From IMG/VR virus record IMGVR_UViG_3300020421_000083, positions 1 through 32,971 of that record: DNA of 32,971 nt. One strand, 5' to 3'. This document shows, one piece after another, positions 16,333 to 22,648 of the stretch. The notes beneath the pieces are model-generated. The model saw only the letters and a list, made by a program, of their open reading frames with translations, did not search any database and was not told the DNA's origin. Within the stretch, counting starts at the first letter, position 1; each line of letters opens with the position of its first letter. This DNA comes from a virus. A program made the translations under genes and the position numbers.

Positions 16333-17131
16333 ATTACAAAAGGCAGATTGTTTATCACATCAAATATGGCCAGCAATAGAAAAAGGCTGGAAAGATACAC
16401 CTATGAAACCCATACATTTTTTTTGGGGTCTTGGTGGTAATAACGTAAAAGAGATTGCACAAGTACAAGAGAAAAACGAAGAATGGTGGTTTGTTGATGT
16501 AGGTTATTTGACACAACAGATTACAAGATACCCTAGTCCTATCATACACGATTATGATAAAACATATTTTAGAATATGTAAAGGTGGTATGCACACTAAA
16601 CGTGGTTCAGTAGGAACTGGACAAAGATTAAACGTATTGAAAAACCAAGGTATAGATACTGAATTTAAAGGTTGGTATACTGGTGAGGTAAAACATATTT
16701 TGTTATGTCCATCATCACCAACAGTTACTTGGCATATAAATGGAATGTCACAGGAACAATGGATTGAAACAGTTACAAAAGATATAAGAAAGTATAGTCA
16801 AAGAGAAATAAAAGTTAGAAACAAACCTAGACCACATAATGAGTTTTGGAATACAGATATAAAAGATTCATTAATTGATTGTCATTGTGTAGTTACAAAT
16901 ATGAGTTTATCAGCTATTGATGCTGTGTTAAATAAAGTACCAATTATAACACATACAAGTAATGTTGCTGCACCAGTTGCCTCACACGATTTAAAGTTTA
17001 TAGAAAAACCATTAAGACCTGGTAGAAAAACTATGGATGAATGGTTAAAATTTGTAGCAGAAAATCAATTCACATTAAAAGAGATAGAAACTGGAGTTGC
17101 ATATAATACGTTGAGAGTACAAAATGGTTAA
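16316..17131 (+). CDS. GT-B-like protein, tandem copy 2
   Basis: This 271-aa protein is a paralogue of the preceding gene. Conserved blocks include HILLCPSSPTVTWHING, REIKVRNKP, HCVVTNMSLSAIDAVLNKVPIIT, LKFIEKPLRPGRKTMDEWLKFV and FTLKEIETGVAYNTL. The N-terminal half (FFWGLGGNNVKE, VDVGYLTQQITRY) differs, which could change acceptor choice. It starts 17 nt inside the previous gene and overlaps the next by 8 nt. Confidence 0.65.
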   Translation: MIITHKLQKADCLSHQIWPAIEKGWKDTPMKPIHFFWGLGGNNVKEIAQVQEKNEEWWFVDVGYLTQQITRYPSPIIHDYDKTYFRICKGGMHTKRGSVGTGQRLNVLKNQGIDTEFKGWYTGEVKHILLCPSSPTVTWHINGMSQEQWIETVTKDIRKYSQREIKVRNKPRPHNEFWNTDIKDSLIDCHCVVTNMSLSAIDAVLNKVPIITHTSNVAAPVASHDLKFIEKPLRPGRKTMDEWLKFVAENQFTLKEIETGVAYNTLRVQNG

Positions 17132-17801
17132 TGTATGCTGTGTATATTACGGTAATAAGTACGAAACGATCTATGTACAAAACTTGTACAATATGGTCAA
17201 AAGACATTTAACAAAACCATTTAAGTTTCATTGTTTTACAGATCATACTAAAATACACAAAATGGTAAAGGGTGATATTATCTTCAAACCTTTTCCAAGA
17301 CACGATTTTGAAGGTTGGTGGCACAAACTACAACTATTCAATCCTGACACAGGTTTACAAGGTGTCAATTTTTATATGGACCTAGATGTTGTGATACTAA
17401 AAAATATAGATTGTTTTGTAGAACACGGTAATGAAATGGACTTTGGTATTACCAGAGATTTTGGACAACCAGATAATACATATAATTCTAGTGTAATGAA
17501 ATGGAACAACGCTGTGATGTCAGATGTAATATGGAAACCATATATGATTGAAAGAGTAAATCATAGAAAACTCCAAGGTGACCAGAATGTGATTACTCAT
17601 TATGTACAAGGTAAACCATTATTGAAACCCTTTCCAAATGAGTGGACACAATCATACAAATGGTTTGACCGTAGTAAAACAAGATTTCATAAGACTAAAT
17701 GGACCTTTGAAAAAGACCCTAATGCAAAGATATGTGTATTTCACGGCAGACCGAATCCACACGAATCGGACCAGCAGTGGGTAAAAGACAACTGGAAGTA
17801 G
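17124..17801 (+). CDS. GT8-like glycosyltransferase, end of glycan island
   Basis: This 225-aa protein shows the GT-A pattern: MVNVCCVYYGNKY start, WWHKLQLFNP, DxD in FYMDLDVVILKN (D86, D88), SSVMKWNNA, GDQNVITHY, and the C-terminal metal-ligand block ICVFHGRPNPHE. The motif order is typical of a family common in marine phages and bacteria. It is the last gene of the glycan run; the next 120 bp are non-coding and hold a LexA-like box and a candidate promoter. Confidence 0.78.
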   Translation: MVNVCCVYYGNKYETIYVQNLYNMVKRHLTKPFKFHCFTDHTKIHKMVKGDIIFKPFPRHDFEGWWHKLQLFNPDTGLQGVNFYMDLDVVILKNIDCFVEHGNEMDFGITRDFGQPDNTYNSSVMKWNNAVMSDVIWKPYMIERVNHRKLQGDQNVITHYVQGKPLLKPFPNEWTQSYKWFDRSKTRFHKTKWTFEKDPNAKICVFHGRPNPHESDQQWVKDNWK

Positions 17802-17805
17802 TAGA

Positions 17806-17823
17806 ATGTTCTTGTTTTGTTCT
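17806..17823 (+). promoter_or_regulatory. LexA-like box GTTC-N7-GTTC, copy 1
   Basis: The sequence ATGTTCTTGTTTTGTTCT contains GTTC-TTGTTTT-GTTC, the direct-repeat operator known for alphaproteobacterial LexA. An 18-mer identical at 17 of 18 positions lies at 20541-20558. Both are in non-coding gaps just after a stop codon and about 40 bp before a promoter. The flanks here also form a 7-bp AGTAGAA/TTCTACT inverted repeat, absent from the second copy. Binding by host LexA is inferred. Confidence 0.55.
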
Positions 17824-17866
17824 ACTTTATCTTAAATAGACCCTTATTTTACTAGCAAAATAACTC

Positions 17867-17895
17867 TGTACATCTGCTATAAAACCCTGTATAGT
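17867..17895 (+). promoter_or_regulatory. Candidate promoter of the 17.9-19.1 kb operon
   Basis: TGTACA (17867-17872), 17 bp, TATAGT (17890-17895). The -35 is imperfect, but spacing is ideal and a strong AAGGAGG ribosome site follows before the ATG at 17921. It lies 44 bp downstream of the GTTC-N7-GTTC box. Confidence 0.45.
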
Positions 17896-17920
17896 ATGTG
17901 TATATAAGGAGGACAAACAA

Positions 17921-18139
17921 ATGAGTAAAATAAAACAATACATAGAAACTTCAGTAGAGAAACAAGTTGACAAAATTACTAACGATTATTTAGAAGGTAA
18001 TATTGATTTGAATACTGCTGAGAATAAGATAGAAAATATAGACAACGTAGAAATGGTTGTTGAGAAACACAATATTGGTGACCATCTATACTTTGCTAAA
18101 GAAGAACAAGAAAACAAAATGAAGGCTAAATACTATTAA
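17921..18139 (+). CDS. Small hypothetical helical protein
   Basis: This 72-aa, highly charged protein is predicted to be largely helical (IETSVEKQVDKITNDYLEGN, then AENKIENIDNVEMVVEKH). A strong AAGGAGG ribosome site precedes the ATG. First gene of a four-gene operon of small unknown proteins; its stop overlaps the next start. No family recognised. Confidence 0.7.
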   Translation: MSKIKQYIETSVEKQVDKITNDYLEGNIDLNTAENKIENIDNVEMVVEKHNIGDHLYFAKEEQENKMKAKYY

Positions 18140-18549
18140 TGAGTGAATATTTTAAAACTTTCAATATAGTCTATAAGAGAGAGTACCAAGACCCTGAGGA
18201 TGGTTATGAAACCTTTTGGTCTTCATCTACTCTTTACAGAAACGTACCTATTGAGAAAAAGAAATATTATCAAAAGAGATTAGTAATGTTCAAAGACATA
18301 ATGGATAAGTCTTATAAAGAAGATGCAACAAACTTTCTAGGTAGCACTGGTATTGAGATTGTATATCCAGACGAGTATTACCAAACATATGAAGATGTGT
18401 TTGGATCAGAAACCGCTGCTGGTGATGATAACCTATTTAATGATTATGGTCAGTTATTCAATGGTAGACAAGGTTTTAGAAAAGACTTTGATCCAGACTT
18501 TACAAAAAATTATAAAACTAAAAGACAATATATTTACAAATTGAATTAA
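18139..18549 (+). CDS. Hypothetical protein rich in aromatic residues
   Basis: This 136-aa protein has many Tyr, Phe and Asp residues (EYFKTFNIVYKREYQDPEDGY; DVFGSETAAGDDNLFNDYGQ; FRKDFDPDFTKNYKTKRQ). It looks soluble, with no signal peptide or membrane segment. Coupled to the previous gene by a TAATG overlap. Function unknown. Confidence 0.7.
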   Translation: MSEYFKTFNIVYKREYQDPEDGYETFWSSSTLYRNVPIEKKKYYQKRLVMFKDIMDKSYKEDATNFLGSTGIEIVYPDEYYQTYEDVFGSETAAGDDNLFNDYGQLFNGRQGFRKDFDPDFTKNYKTKRQYIYKLN

Positions 18550-18558
18550 GGAGGACAT

Positions 18559-18873
18559 ATGATAGATGTATATAAACAACATAAAGGTAAAAAGGTATAT
18601 AAAATATCTGCAGTAAAAACTTTAAAACTAGATCAATATATTATTGCTGACAATGAAGACGAAGCATTTGATAAGTGGTTAGAAAACGGTGGTATCAAAC
18701 ACGATAAAATTAATTCTGGTTTAACAAACACAGATACAGATGTTGATACAGATTATATTGACGTGAGTACAGGTGACCATAGTACAGAATACGTTGGTAC
18801 GGTAACTTCCGATCCTGATAGTGAGGAAGAAGAAGATTTAATTGTTAACACAGATGTAAAGGAGGACAAATGA
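18559..18873 (+). CDS. Small acidic hypothetical protein
   Basis: This 104-aa protein has an N-terminal globular part (VYKISAVKTLKLDQYIIADNEDEAFDKWLENGG) and a Thr/Asp-rich acidic tail (TNTDTDVDTDYIDVST, SDPDSEEEEDL). AAGGAGG precedes the ATG. The acidic tail could mimic nucleic acid or bind a basic host protein, but nothing specific is recognised. Confidence 0.7.
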   Translation: MIDVYKQHKGKKVYKISAVKTLKLDQYIIADNEDEAFDKWLENGGIKHDKINSGLTNTDTDVDTDYIDVSTGDHSTEYVGTVTSDPDSEEEEDLIVNTDVKEDK

Positions 18874-19109
18874 TACACACGATAGCAACAGTTGATATAC
18901 TCAATCTTGCAATAGATAAGATTGATGAAGGTAAGATAAAAGATGCCAAAGATGATCTAATTACATATAGAGATAAACTACAAAATGAAATAGACGAATC
19001 TGATAAGTGGGCTAAAGAACAATCAGAAATCCACGATATGCTAGAATTAGAGAATGAAATGTCACACAACCAGACAGTGAATAATGATGAAAAAAAGGGG
19101 GGTATATAA
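18870..19109 (+). CDS. Small helical hypothetical protein
   Basis: This 79-aa, strongly helical, charged protein (IDKIDEGKIKDAKDDLITYRDKLQNEIDESDKW) resembles a helical hairpin. AAAGGAGG lies just upstream, and the start overlaps the previous stop. Last gene of this operon; a structured RNA element follows. No family recognised. Confidence 0.7.
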   Translation: MIHTIATVDILNLAIDKIDEGKIKDAKDDLITYRDKLQNEIDESDKWAKEQSEIHDMLELENEMSHNQTVNNDEKKGGI

Positions 19110-19114
19110 GTATC

Positions 19115-19163
19115 AAAGAGTGTTGGGAAACCTGCTCAGCGGCGATCCTAGCGTGTCTTTTTC
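19115..19163 (+). terminator. GC-rich structured element, possible terminator
   Basis: In the 118-bp gap after the small-protein operon, AAAGA-GTGTTGGG (19115-19127) can pair with CCTAGCGT-G-TCTTT (19147-19160), using several G-U pairs and one bulged G. An inner CC-t-GC/GCGG hairpin sits in the loop. A run of five T ends at 19162. The segment is much richer in G and C than its surroundings. It could be an intrinsic terminator or a small structured RNA. Confidence 0.4.
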
Positions 19164-19191
19164 TTGTAAAATAAGGGGTTTTACACTAATA

Positions 19192-19220
19192 TTGACAAAT
19201 TCTAAAAATCCTGATATTAT
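19192..19220 (+). promoter_or_regulatory. Sigma70-type promoter abutting its start codon
   Basis: TTGACA (19192-19197), 17 bp, TATTAT (19215-19220), then six bases and the ATG at 19227. The expected start of transcription falls on or next to the A of the ATG, so the mRNA would be leaderless. The -35 extends to the shared 10-mer TTGACAAATT. Confidence 0.75.
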
Positions 19221-19226
19221 ATAGGT

Positions 19227-19541
19227 ATGAGTGAGATTAAACCAATAGACGAAAAATTAGATAGTAAGATAGCCAAACTCAATTCAACAAGAGTGTACAA
19301 AAAAGTTACACCTAGATATGATTTGTCTTGGTATATCAAATGGGCAAGTAGTATTATATTAATTACTGCAATGATGTTTACAGCAGTTGACATCTATCCA
19401 ATCAATATGTGGATTGCAAACATAGGTTTTATTGGCTGGTTGACTGTTGGTTTATTATGGCACGATAGATCATTGATTGTATTGAATGCTATATCACTTG
19501 CAATTTATTCAATGGGTATATTAAATTATTATTATGGCTAA
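19227..19541 (+). CDS. Multi-pass small membrane protein
   Basis: This 104-aa protein has a polar N-terminus (about 32 residues), then three hydrophobic segments (WYIKWASSIILITAMMFTAV; MWIANIGFIGWLTVGLLW; LIVLNAISLAIYSMGILNYY). From memory this resembles a small membrane family frequent in marine T4-like phages (possibly DUF6552). It opens a six-gene operon and is expressed from a promoter ending six bases before its ATG. Confidence 0.75.
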   Translation: MSEIKPIDEKLDSKIAKLNSTRVYKKVTPRYDLSWYIKWASSIILITAMMFTAVDIYPINMWIANIGFIGWLTVGLLWHDRSLIVLNAISLAIYSMGILNYYYG

Positions 19542-19797
19542 AACAATTACAATAGAAGTAAATAAAAAAACTGTATCAGAAGTTTACAATCAAGTTGCTA
19601 TGTGTAACGATCTTGGTTTTCCTAACTTTCAAAAAGGTGAACCTATCAATAAACTTATGGTAGAAATCAAAAGAAGTATTAAGAAACAAAAGAAACAAGA
19701 AAAACTAGGTTGGAAAGAGTTTTTACATTTTTGGCCACTATCAGTTGTAGTACCATTAATGTTATTATCAATATTATTAGCACCATTATTTCAATGA
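19534..19797 (+). CDS. Small protein with C-terminal membrane helix
   Basis: This 87-aa protein has a soluble N-terminal part (ITIEVNKKTVSEVYNQVAMC), a lysine-rich helix (IKRSIKKQKKQEKLGWKE) and a C-terminal membrane segment (FWPLSVVVPLMLLSILLAPL). It overlaps the preceding membrane protein gene by 8 nt, and its stop overlaps the next start. Function unknown. Confidence 0.7.
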   Translation: MAKTITIEVNKKTVSEVYNQVAMCNDLGFPNFQKGEPINKLMVEIKRSIKKQKKQEKLGWKEFLHFWPLSVVVPLMLLSILLAPLFQ

Positions 19798-20072
19798 AAA
19801 AGAAAAAGATAAAAGAAACATATAAAAGTATTAATAGAGAGTCTTTCAAAAAGACTTTATCAGGTTTTGATTTACCTGATTTGACATTAGACATCAACGG
19901 TCTACCACGAAATTCTATACCAACAAGTGATAGAATCCCAGGCGCTTGTGTAAAGAGAACTTTACCAAAAGTAAAATTGCCTGAAGGTAAAACCATCGGC
20001 ATTGCATACAACAAAGGTAATTATCAAGTTGTAGATAAGGCTGATTTTAAATCTATGGGAAGGAAAACATAA
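19794..20072 (+). CDS. Small basic hypothetical protein
   Basis: This 92-aa protein has a very basic N-terminus (MKKKKIKETYKS), then FDLPDLTLDINGLPRNSIPTSD and a C-terminal TIGIAYNKGNYQVVDKADFKSMGRK. The ATG overlaps the previous stop (ATGA). A longer in-frame start inside the previous gene gives an unconvincing extension and is rejected. Possibly nucleic-acid binding; unproven. Confidence 0.7.
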   Translation: MKKKKIKETYKSINRESFKKTLSGFDLPDLTLDINGLPRNSIPTSDRIPGACVKRTLPKVKLPEGKTIGIAYNKGNYQVVDKADFKSMGRKT

Positions 20073-20332
20073 TGTGGAATATGAAAAAATCACTACTATT
20101 TGCCGTTGCATTAGTTACAGTAATTCTTGTATCAATGAATATGGCAAGTGCAGATGAGAAGAAAGTAACACCAAAGGAATTTGCTACGGCTGTTAGTGAG
20201 TTACCAAGTAAAGTAGGTAATCATATCTCTATGGAAATAGAGAAGTCAAAGGCGTATCAAAAAAAGAGTTGGGCTGAAGCTAAAAAGAAATGGCCTTGGA
20301 ATAAAATCTTTAAGGATAGTAATGAACAGTAA
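20072..20332 (+). CDS. Small secreted protein
   Basis: This 86-aa protein has a signal peptide (MWNMKKSLLFAVALVTVILVSMNMASA, cleavage probably after ASA) and a short Lys/Trp-rich mature part (KAYQKKSWAEAKKKWPWNKIF). A second ATG 9 nt downstream is also possible. The basic, Trp-rich tail looks membrane-active or peptidoglycan-associated, but no family is recognised. Confidence 0.7.
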   Translation: MWNMKKSLLFAVALVTVILVSMNMASADEKKVTPKEFATAVSELPSKVGNHISMEIEKSKAYQKKSWAEAKKKWPWNKIFKDSNEQ

Positions 20333-20534
20333 AGATTTTGTTTATACTAGTAAAAATGATGGGACTGCTTTTATCAGGCCCATCACTGCTAGAGCTGAGA
20401 CCTTTTGGAAAGAGAATGAGTTTACTAGAAAATATGTAATTGATAATACAGAAGATTATTACATAATCAAAAGTGTAAATGGACCAGAATTGTGTAGTAA
20501 AATAAGAGATTCTGGTATGGATTTTACGTCATAA
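20322..20534 (+). CDS. Small hypothetical protein
   Basis: This 70-aa soluble protein (DFVYTSKNDGTAFIRPITARAETFW... YYIIKSVNGPELCSKIRDSG) overlaps the secreted protein gene by 11 nt. TAAGGATAG upstream gives a ribosome site. Last gene of this operon; the following gap holds the second LexA-like box. Function unknown. Confidence 0.65.
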   Translation: MNSKDFVYTSKNDGTAFIRPITARAETFWKENEFTRKYVIDNTEDYYIIKSVNGPELCSKIRDSGMDFTS

Positions 20535-20540
20535 TTATGG

Positions 20541-20558
20541 ATGTTCTCGTTTTGTTCT
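20541..20558 (+). promoter_or_regulatory. LexA-like box GTTC-N7-GTTC, copy 2
   Basis: The sequence ATGTTCTCGTTTTGTTCT holds GTTC-TCGTTTT-GTTC. It differs from the site at 17806 at a single base, begins six bases after a stop codon, and lies 37 bp before the promoter at 20595. The shared spacing to a downstream promoter suggests a working operator; no hairpin explains this copy. Confidence 0.6.
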
Positions 20559-20594
20559 TATTTAAAATGTTGATTTTATTGACTTTTTTAGGCA

Positions 20595-20623
20595 TTGACA
20601 ATACGATATTTTTATGGTATTAT
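20595..20623 (+). promoter_or_regulatory. Sigma70-type promoter with leader
   Basis: TTGACA (20595-20600), 17 bp, TATTAT (20618-20623). The expected transcript has a leader of about 25 nt containing GGAGG before the ATG at 20655. It serves the exported-protein/glutaredoxin operon. Confidence 0.75.
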
Positions 20624-20654
20624 ATAAACACTAAACTAAAAACGGAGGAATAAT

Positions 20655-20945
20655 ATGTTTCAATATACAAAAGAACTAATATTTAAAGAGTTTGATATAG
20701 AAAAAAAGAAAGATGAGAAGAAATCTACATCTAAAAAAAAGTGTTACGAGAATCGTATTCAATTCTTTAAAGACCACATAAAGAATAAAGAAGAAAATCC
20801 AAAGTGTTATGAACACCTTGATATTAAATTTGATAAACTATTAAGTGTTTATCAAACTCCAAATCCTTTAGACACAGAGTATAAATTGATTTTTGGAAAA
20901 TCTTATAACGAATATTGGACAGACTACAACAAATTATATGAATAA
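20655..20945 (+). CDS. Small lysine-rich hypothetical protein
   Basis: This 96-aa, very basic N-terminal half (DIEKKKDEKKSTSKKKCYENR) is followed by a segment with HIKNKEENPKCYEHLDIKFDKL and a Tyr-rich end. It has no signal or membrane segment. CGGAGG stands before the ATG. First gene behind the promoter and LexA-like box; function unknown. Confidence 0.7.
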   Translation: MFQYTKELIFKEFDIEKKKDEKKSTSKKKCYENRIQFFKDHIKNKEENPKCYEHLDIKFDKLLSVYQTPNPLDTEYKLIFGKSYNEYWTDYNKLYE

Positions 20946-21414
20946 AATTATTTTAAGTTTAATTGCTCTCTTGTTGTTAAATAACTGCGCAGCCAGTAAT
21001 CGTAGTCACGTTGGTGCCACTTTAGGTGCCACGACTACAACTGGCTCGTGTGTCGCTATGGGAGTAGAAAATCCTTATGCCATCGCAGCGTGTGCTGTGA
21101 CTGGTGCATTTGTTGGCGCTGATATTATGTACAAGTCAGACGCTGATGTACACAATGCAATGTTTGTTGACCATATGAACAAAAGTCCTAATGGTTCTAC
21201 ATACACTAATTGGTACAACTCAAATACAGGTAATAGTGGAATTATTAAAACTACAAGTACATATATGGTTGAAACAATCAAGTGTAAAGATTATGAATCA
21301 ACTGTAGATATAACAAACCAATGGCCTTTAATAGGTATCGGAGGTATCAATAGAAAAGTAAACTTTGGTACAGCGTGTCAAATGCCAGATGGTAGATGGG
21401 TTGAGAAAAACTAA
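20938..21414 (+). CDS. Lipoprotein with glycine/alanine-rich segment
   Basis: This 158-aa protein has a signal peptide and lipobox ending LLLLNNC (lipidated Cys17). A Gly/Ala-rich hydrophobic stretch follows (GATLGATTTTGSCVAMG... AACAVTGAFVGADI), like glycine-zipper outer-membrane lipoproteins. The C-terminus, FGTACQMPDGRWVEK, resembles the end of the next gene's product. The ATG at 20938 fits the signal peptide better than an earlier in-frame ATG. Probably membrane-attached; possible role in host envelope change. Confidence 0.78.
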   Translation: MNKIILSLIALLLLNNCAASNRSHVGATLGATTTTGSCVAMGVENPYAIAACAVTGAFVGADIMYKSDADVHNAMFVDHMNKSPNGSTYTNWYNSNTGNSGIIKTTSTYMVETIKCKDYESTVDITNQWPLIGIGGINRKVNFGTACQMPDGRWVEKN

Positions 21415-21890
21415 TGCCATTTGATCCTAGAAAATATTTGGTACTAATGATGTACACAATTTTTGCTATACTCATATGCACATATGTGTTTGGTAATGAA
21501 AATGGTGATTTGTCAGAGAAGACATATCCTGTTGAGAATGTAAAAGTAATTGAGATTTTAGATAAGATAGAGAAGATTGAAAAAGACGGCGATAAAGTTT
21601 ATTATAACAAAATTACAACTGTTGAACCTAAAGACGCAGCAGATCAATATTGTTATGTTAAAGTGATTATAAAAGAAACTGATAATACAATTATCAAAGA
21701 AGAAATTTTGGAGTGTGCTGATGGAAGAAAAACAGTAGATGGTCCTTCGTATTGGCAGCTATTTGCTCAATTTTATTATAGAGATGTGGCAACTCCCGAA
21801 TACTGTAGAATGTACAGCAGACCTAATCACGCTTTTAAGTCGTTCGGAAAAGTGTGTTTACAACAGAACGGTGAATGGGAGGTAAAATGA
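21414..21890 (+). CDS. Exported/anchored protein related to its upstream neighbour
   Basis: This 158-aa protein has an N-terminal membrane segment (about 9-26, LVLMMYTIFAILICTYVFG), then a charged region and cysteines at DQYCYVKV, ILECADG, TPEYCRMY and GKVCLQQ. It ends FGKVCLQQNGEWEVK, the same FG-x-x-C-x4-G-x-W pattern as the preceding lipoprotein, so the two C-terminal domains may share ancestry. It begins in a TAATG overlap. Function unknown. Confidence 0.72.
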   Translation: MPFDPRKYLVLMMYTIFAILICTYVFGNENGDLSEKTYPVENVKVIEILDKIEKIEKDGDKVYYNKITTVEPKDAADQYCYVKVIIKETDNTIIKEEILECADGRKTVDGPSYWQLFAQFYYRDVATPEYCRMYSRPNHAFKSFGKVCLQQNGEWEVK

Positions 21891-22027
21891 TTAAGAATTT
21901 AATCATAATCTCACTAGTTTTTGTAATAGTTACGGGTATATCAGGGGCTGAATTTTTAGACTATATATCTTTAGGACTTGACAAATTGCAAGACCTAGTT
22001 TATAATATAAAAAGTGAGGTAAATTAA
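21887..22027 (+). CDS. 46-aa small exported or membrane protein
   Basis: MIKNLIIISLVFVIVTGISGA forms a signal peptide or membrane helix, followed by about 25 residues (EFLDYISLGLDKLQDLVYNIK). GGGAGG lies just upstream, and the ATG overlaps the previous stop. The second half of the gene contains a perfect promoter for the next gene, so these bases have a double job. Confidence 0.65.
   Translation: MIKNLIIISLVFVIVTGISGAEFLDYISLGLDKLQDLVYNIKSEVN
21978..22006 (+). promoter_or_regulatory. Perfect sigma70-type promoter inside a small gene
   Basis: TTGACA (21978-21983), 17 bp, TATAAT (22001-22006), with the extended TTGACAAATT. It lies wholly in the 3' part of the 46-aa gene and would give a leader of about 18 nt with GAGG before the ATG at 22031. 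Confidence 0.75.
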
Positions 22028-22030
22028 TAT

Positions 22031-22648
22031 ATGATGAAGTATGGTAAGATAGTAGGTATCATCGCAGCAGGGTTATTAGTAGCCAATTGTGCTGGTTCTT
22101 ACAAAATGAAGTCAGAGAAGGGTAAAGTCTTAAACGAAGTACCAAAATGGTATATGGCTGACTTTTCTGAAAGTAAAGCGTGTGATACACCTTTATTCGG
22201 TAAAGACAAAGATAGAATGTGTATCTTTGGTGTCGGTACTGCAGTGTCACCTGATCTAAACTTGGCGATTGAAAAAGGTATGATGATTGCTAAGGCAGAA
22301 CTTGCTGATATTGTTAAAGGTGAGATGAACAAATCATCAAAACAATTCATTACAGAATTGGGAAAACAACATAACAAAACAACTGTATCGGAAGTAGAAT
22401 CAGTTATAGTTAACTTGATTAAAGATACACCTGTTAGAGGTTATGAAATCTTTGCCAAAGATGTAACAATAACTAAAAACGGTTATTACAGAGCGTGGAT
22501 TGGTTTGAGATTACCATTAGGTGAGTACAATAAAATGTACAATTTCACAATAGCAGAAGCAGTTGATGCTTATAATGTAAAAGAAAAAGCTAAAATTGCT
22601 TATGATAACTTAATAGGTAAAGAAAATGAAAATAGTAATATACAGTAA
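22031..22648 (+). CDS. LPP20-like lipoprotein
   Basis: This 205-aa protein has a signal peptide with lipobox LLVANC (Cys20). The mature protein has VPKWYMADF, then FGVGTAVSPDLNLAIEKGMMIAKAELADIVKGE, the W-containing start and Ala-rich helix typical of LPP20-type lipoproteins, and ends with a YYRAWIGLRLPLGEY strand region. Most relatives of this fold are bacterial outer-membrane lipoproteins, so this is probably a captured host-type gene. It has its own promoter and overlaps the glutaredoxin gene. Confidence 0.7.
   Translation: MMKYGKIVGIIAAGLLVANCAGSYKMKSEKGKVLNEVPKWYMADFSESKACDTPLFGKDKDRMCIFGVGTAVSPDLNLAIEKGMMIAKAELADIVKGEMNKSSKQFITELGKQHNKTTVSEVESVIVNLIKDTPVRGYEIFAKDVTITKNGYYRAWIGLRLPLGEYNKMYNFTIAEAVDAYNVKEKAKIAYDNLIGKENENSNIQ

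Noticed and set aside
17800-17826. Terminator formed by AGTAGAA/TTCTACT around the first LexA-like box
   Set aside because: The stem is AT-rich with a 13-base loop and no proper T-run, and the second copy of the box has no such stem, so a hairpin does not explain the conserved 18-mer.
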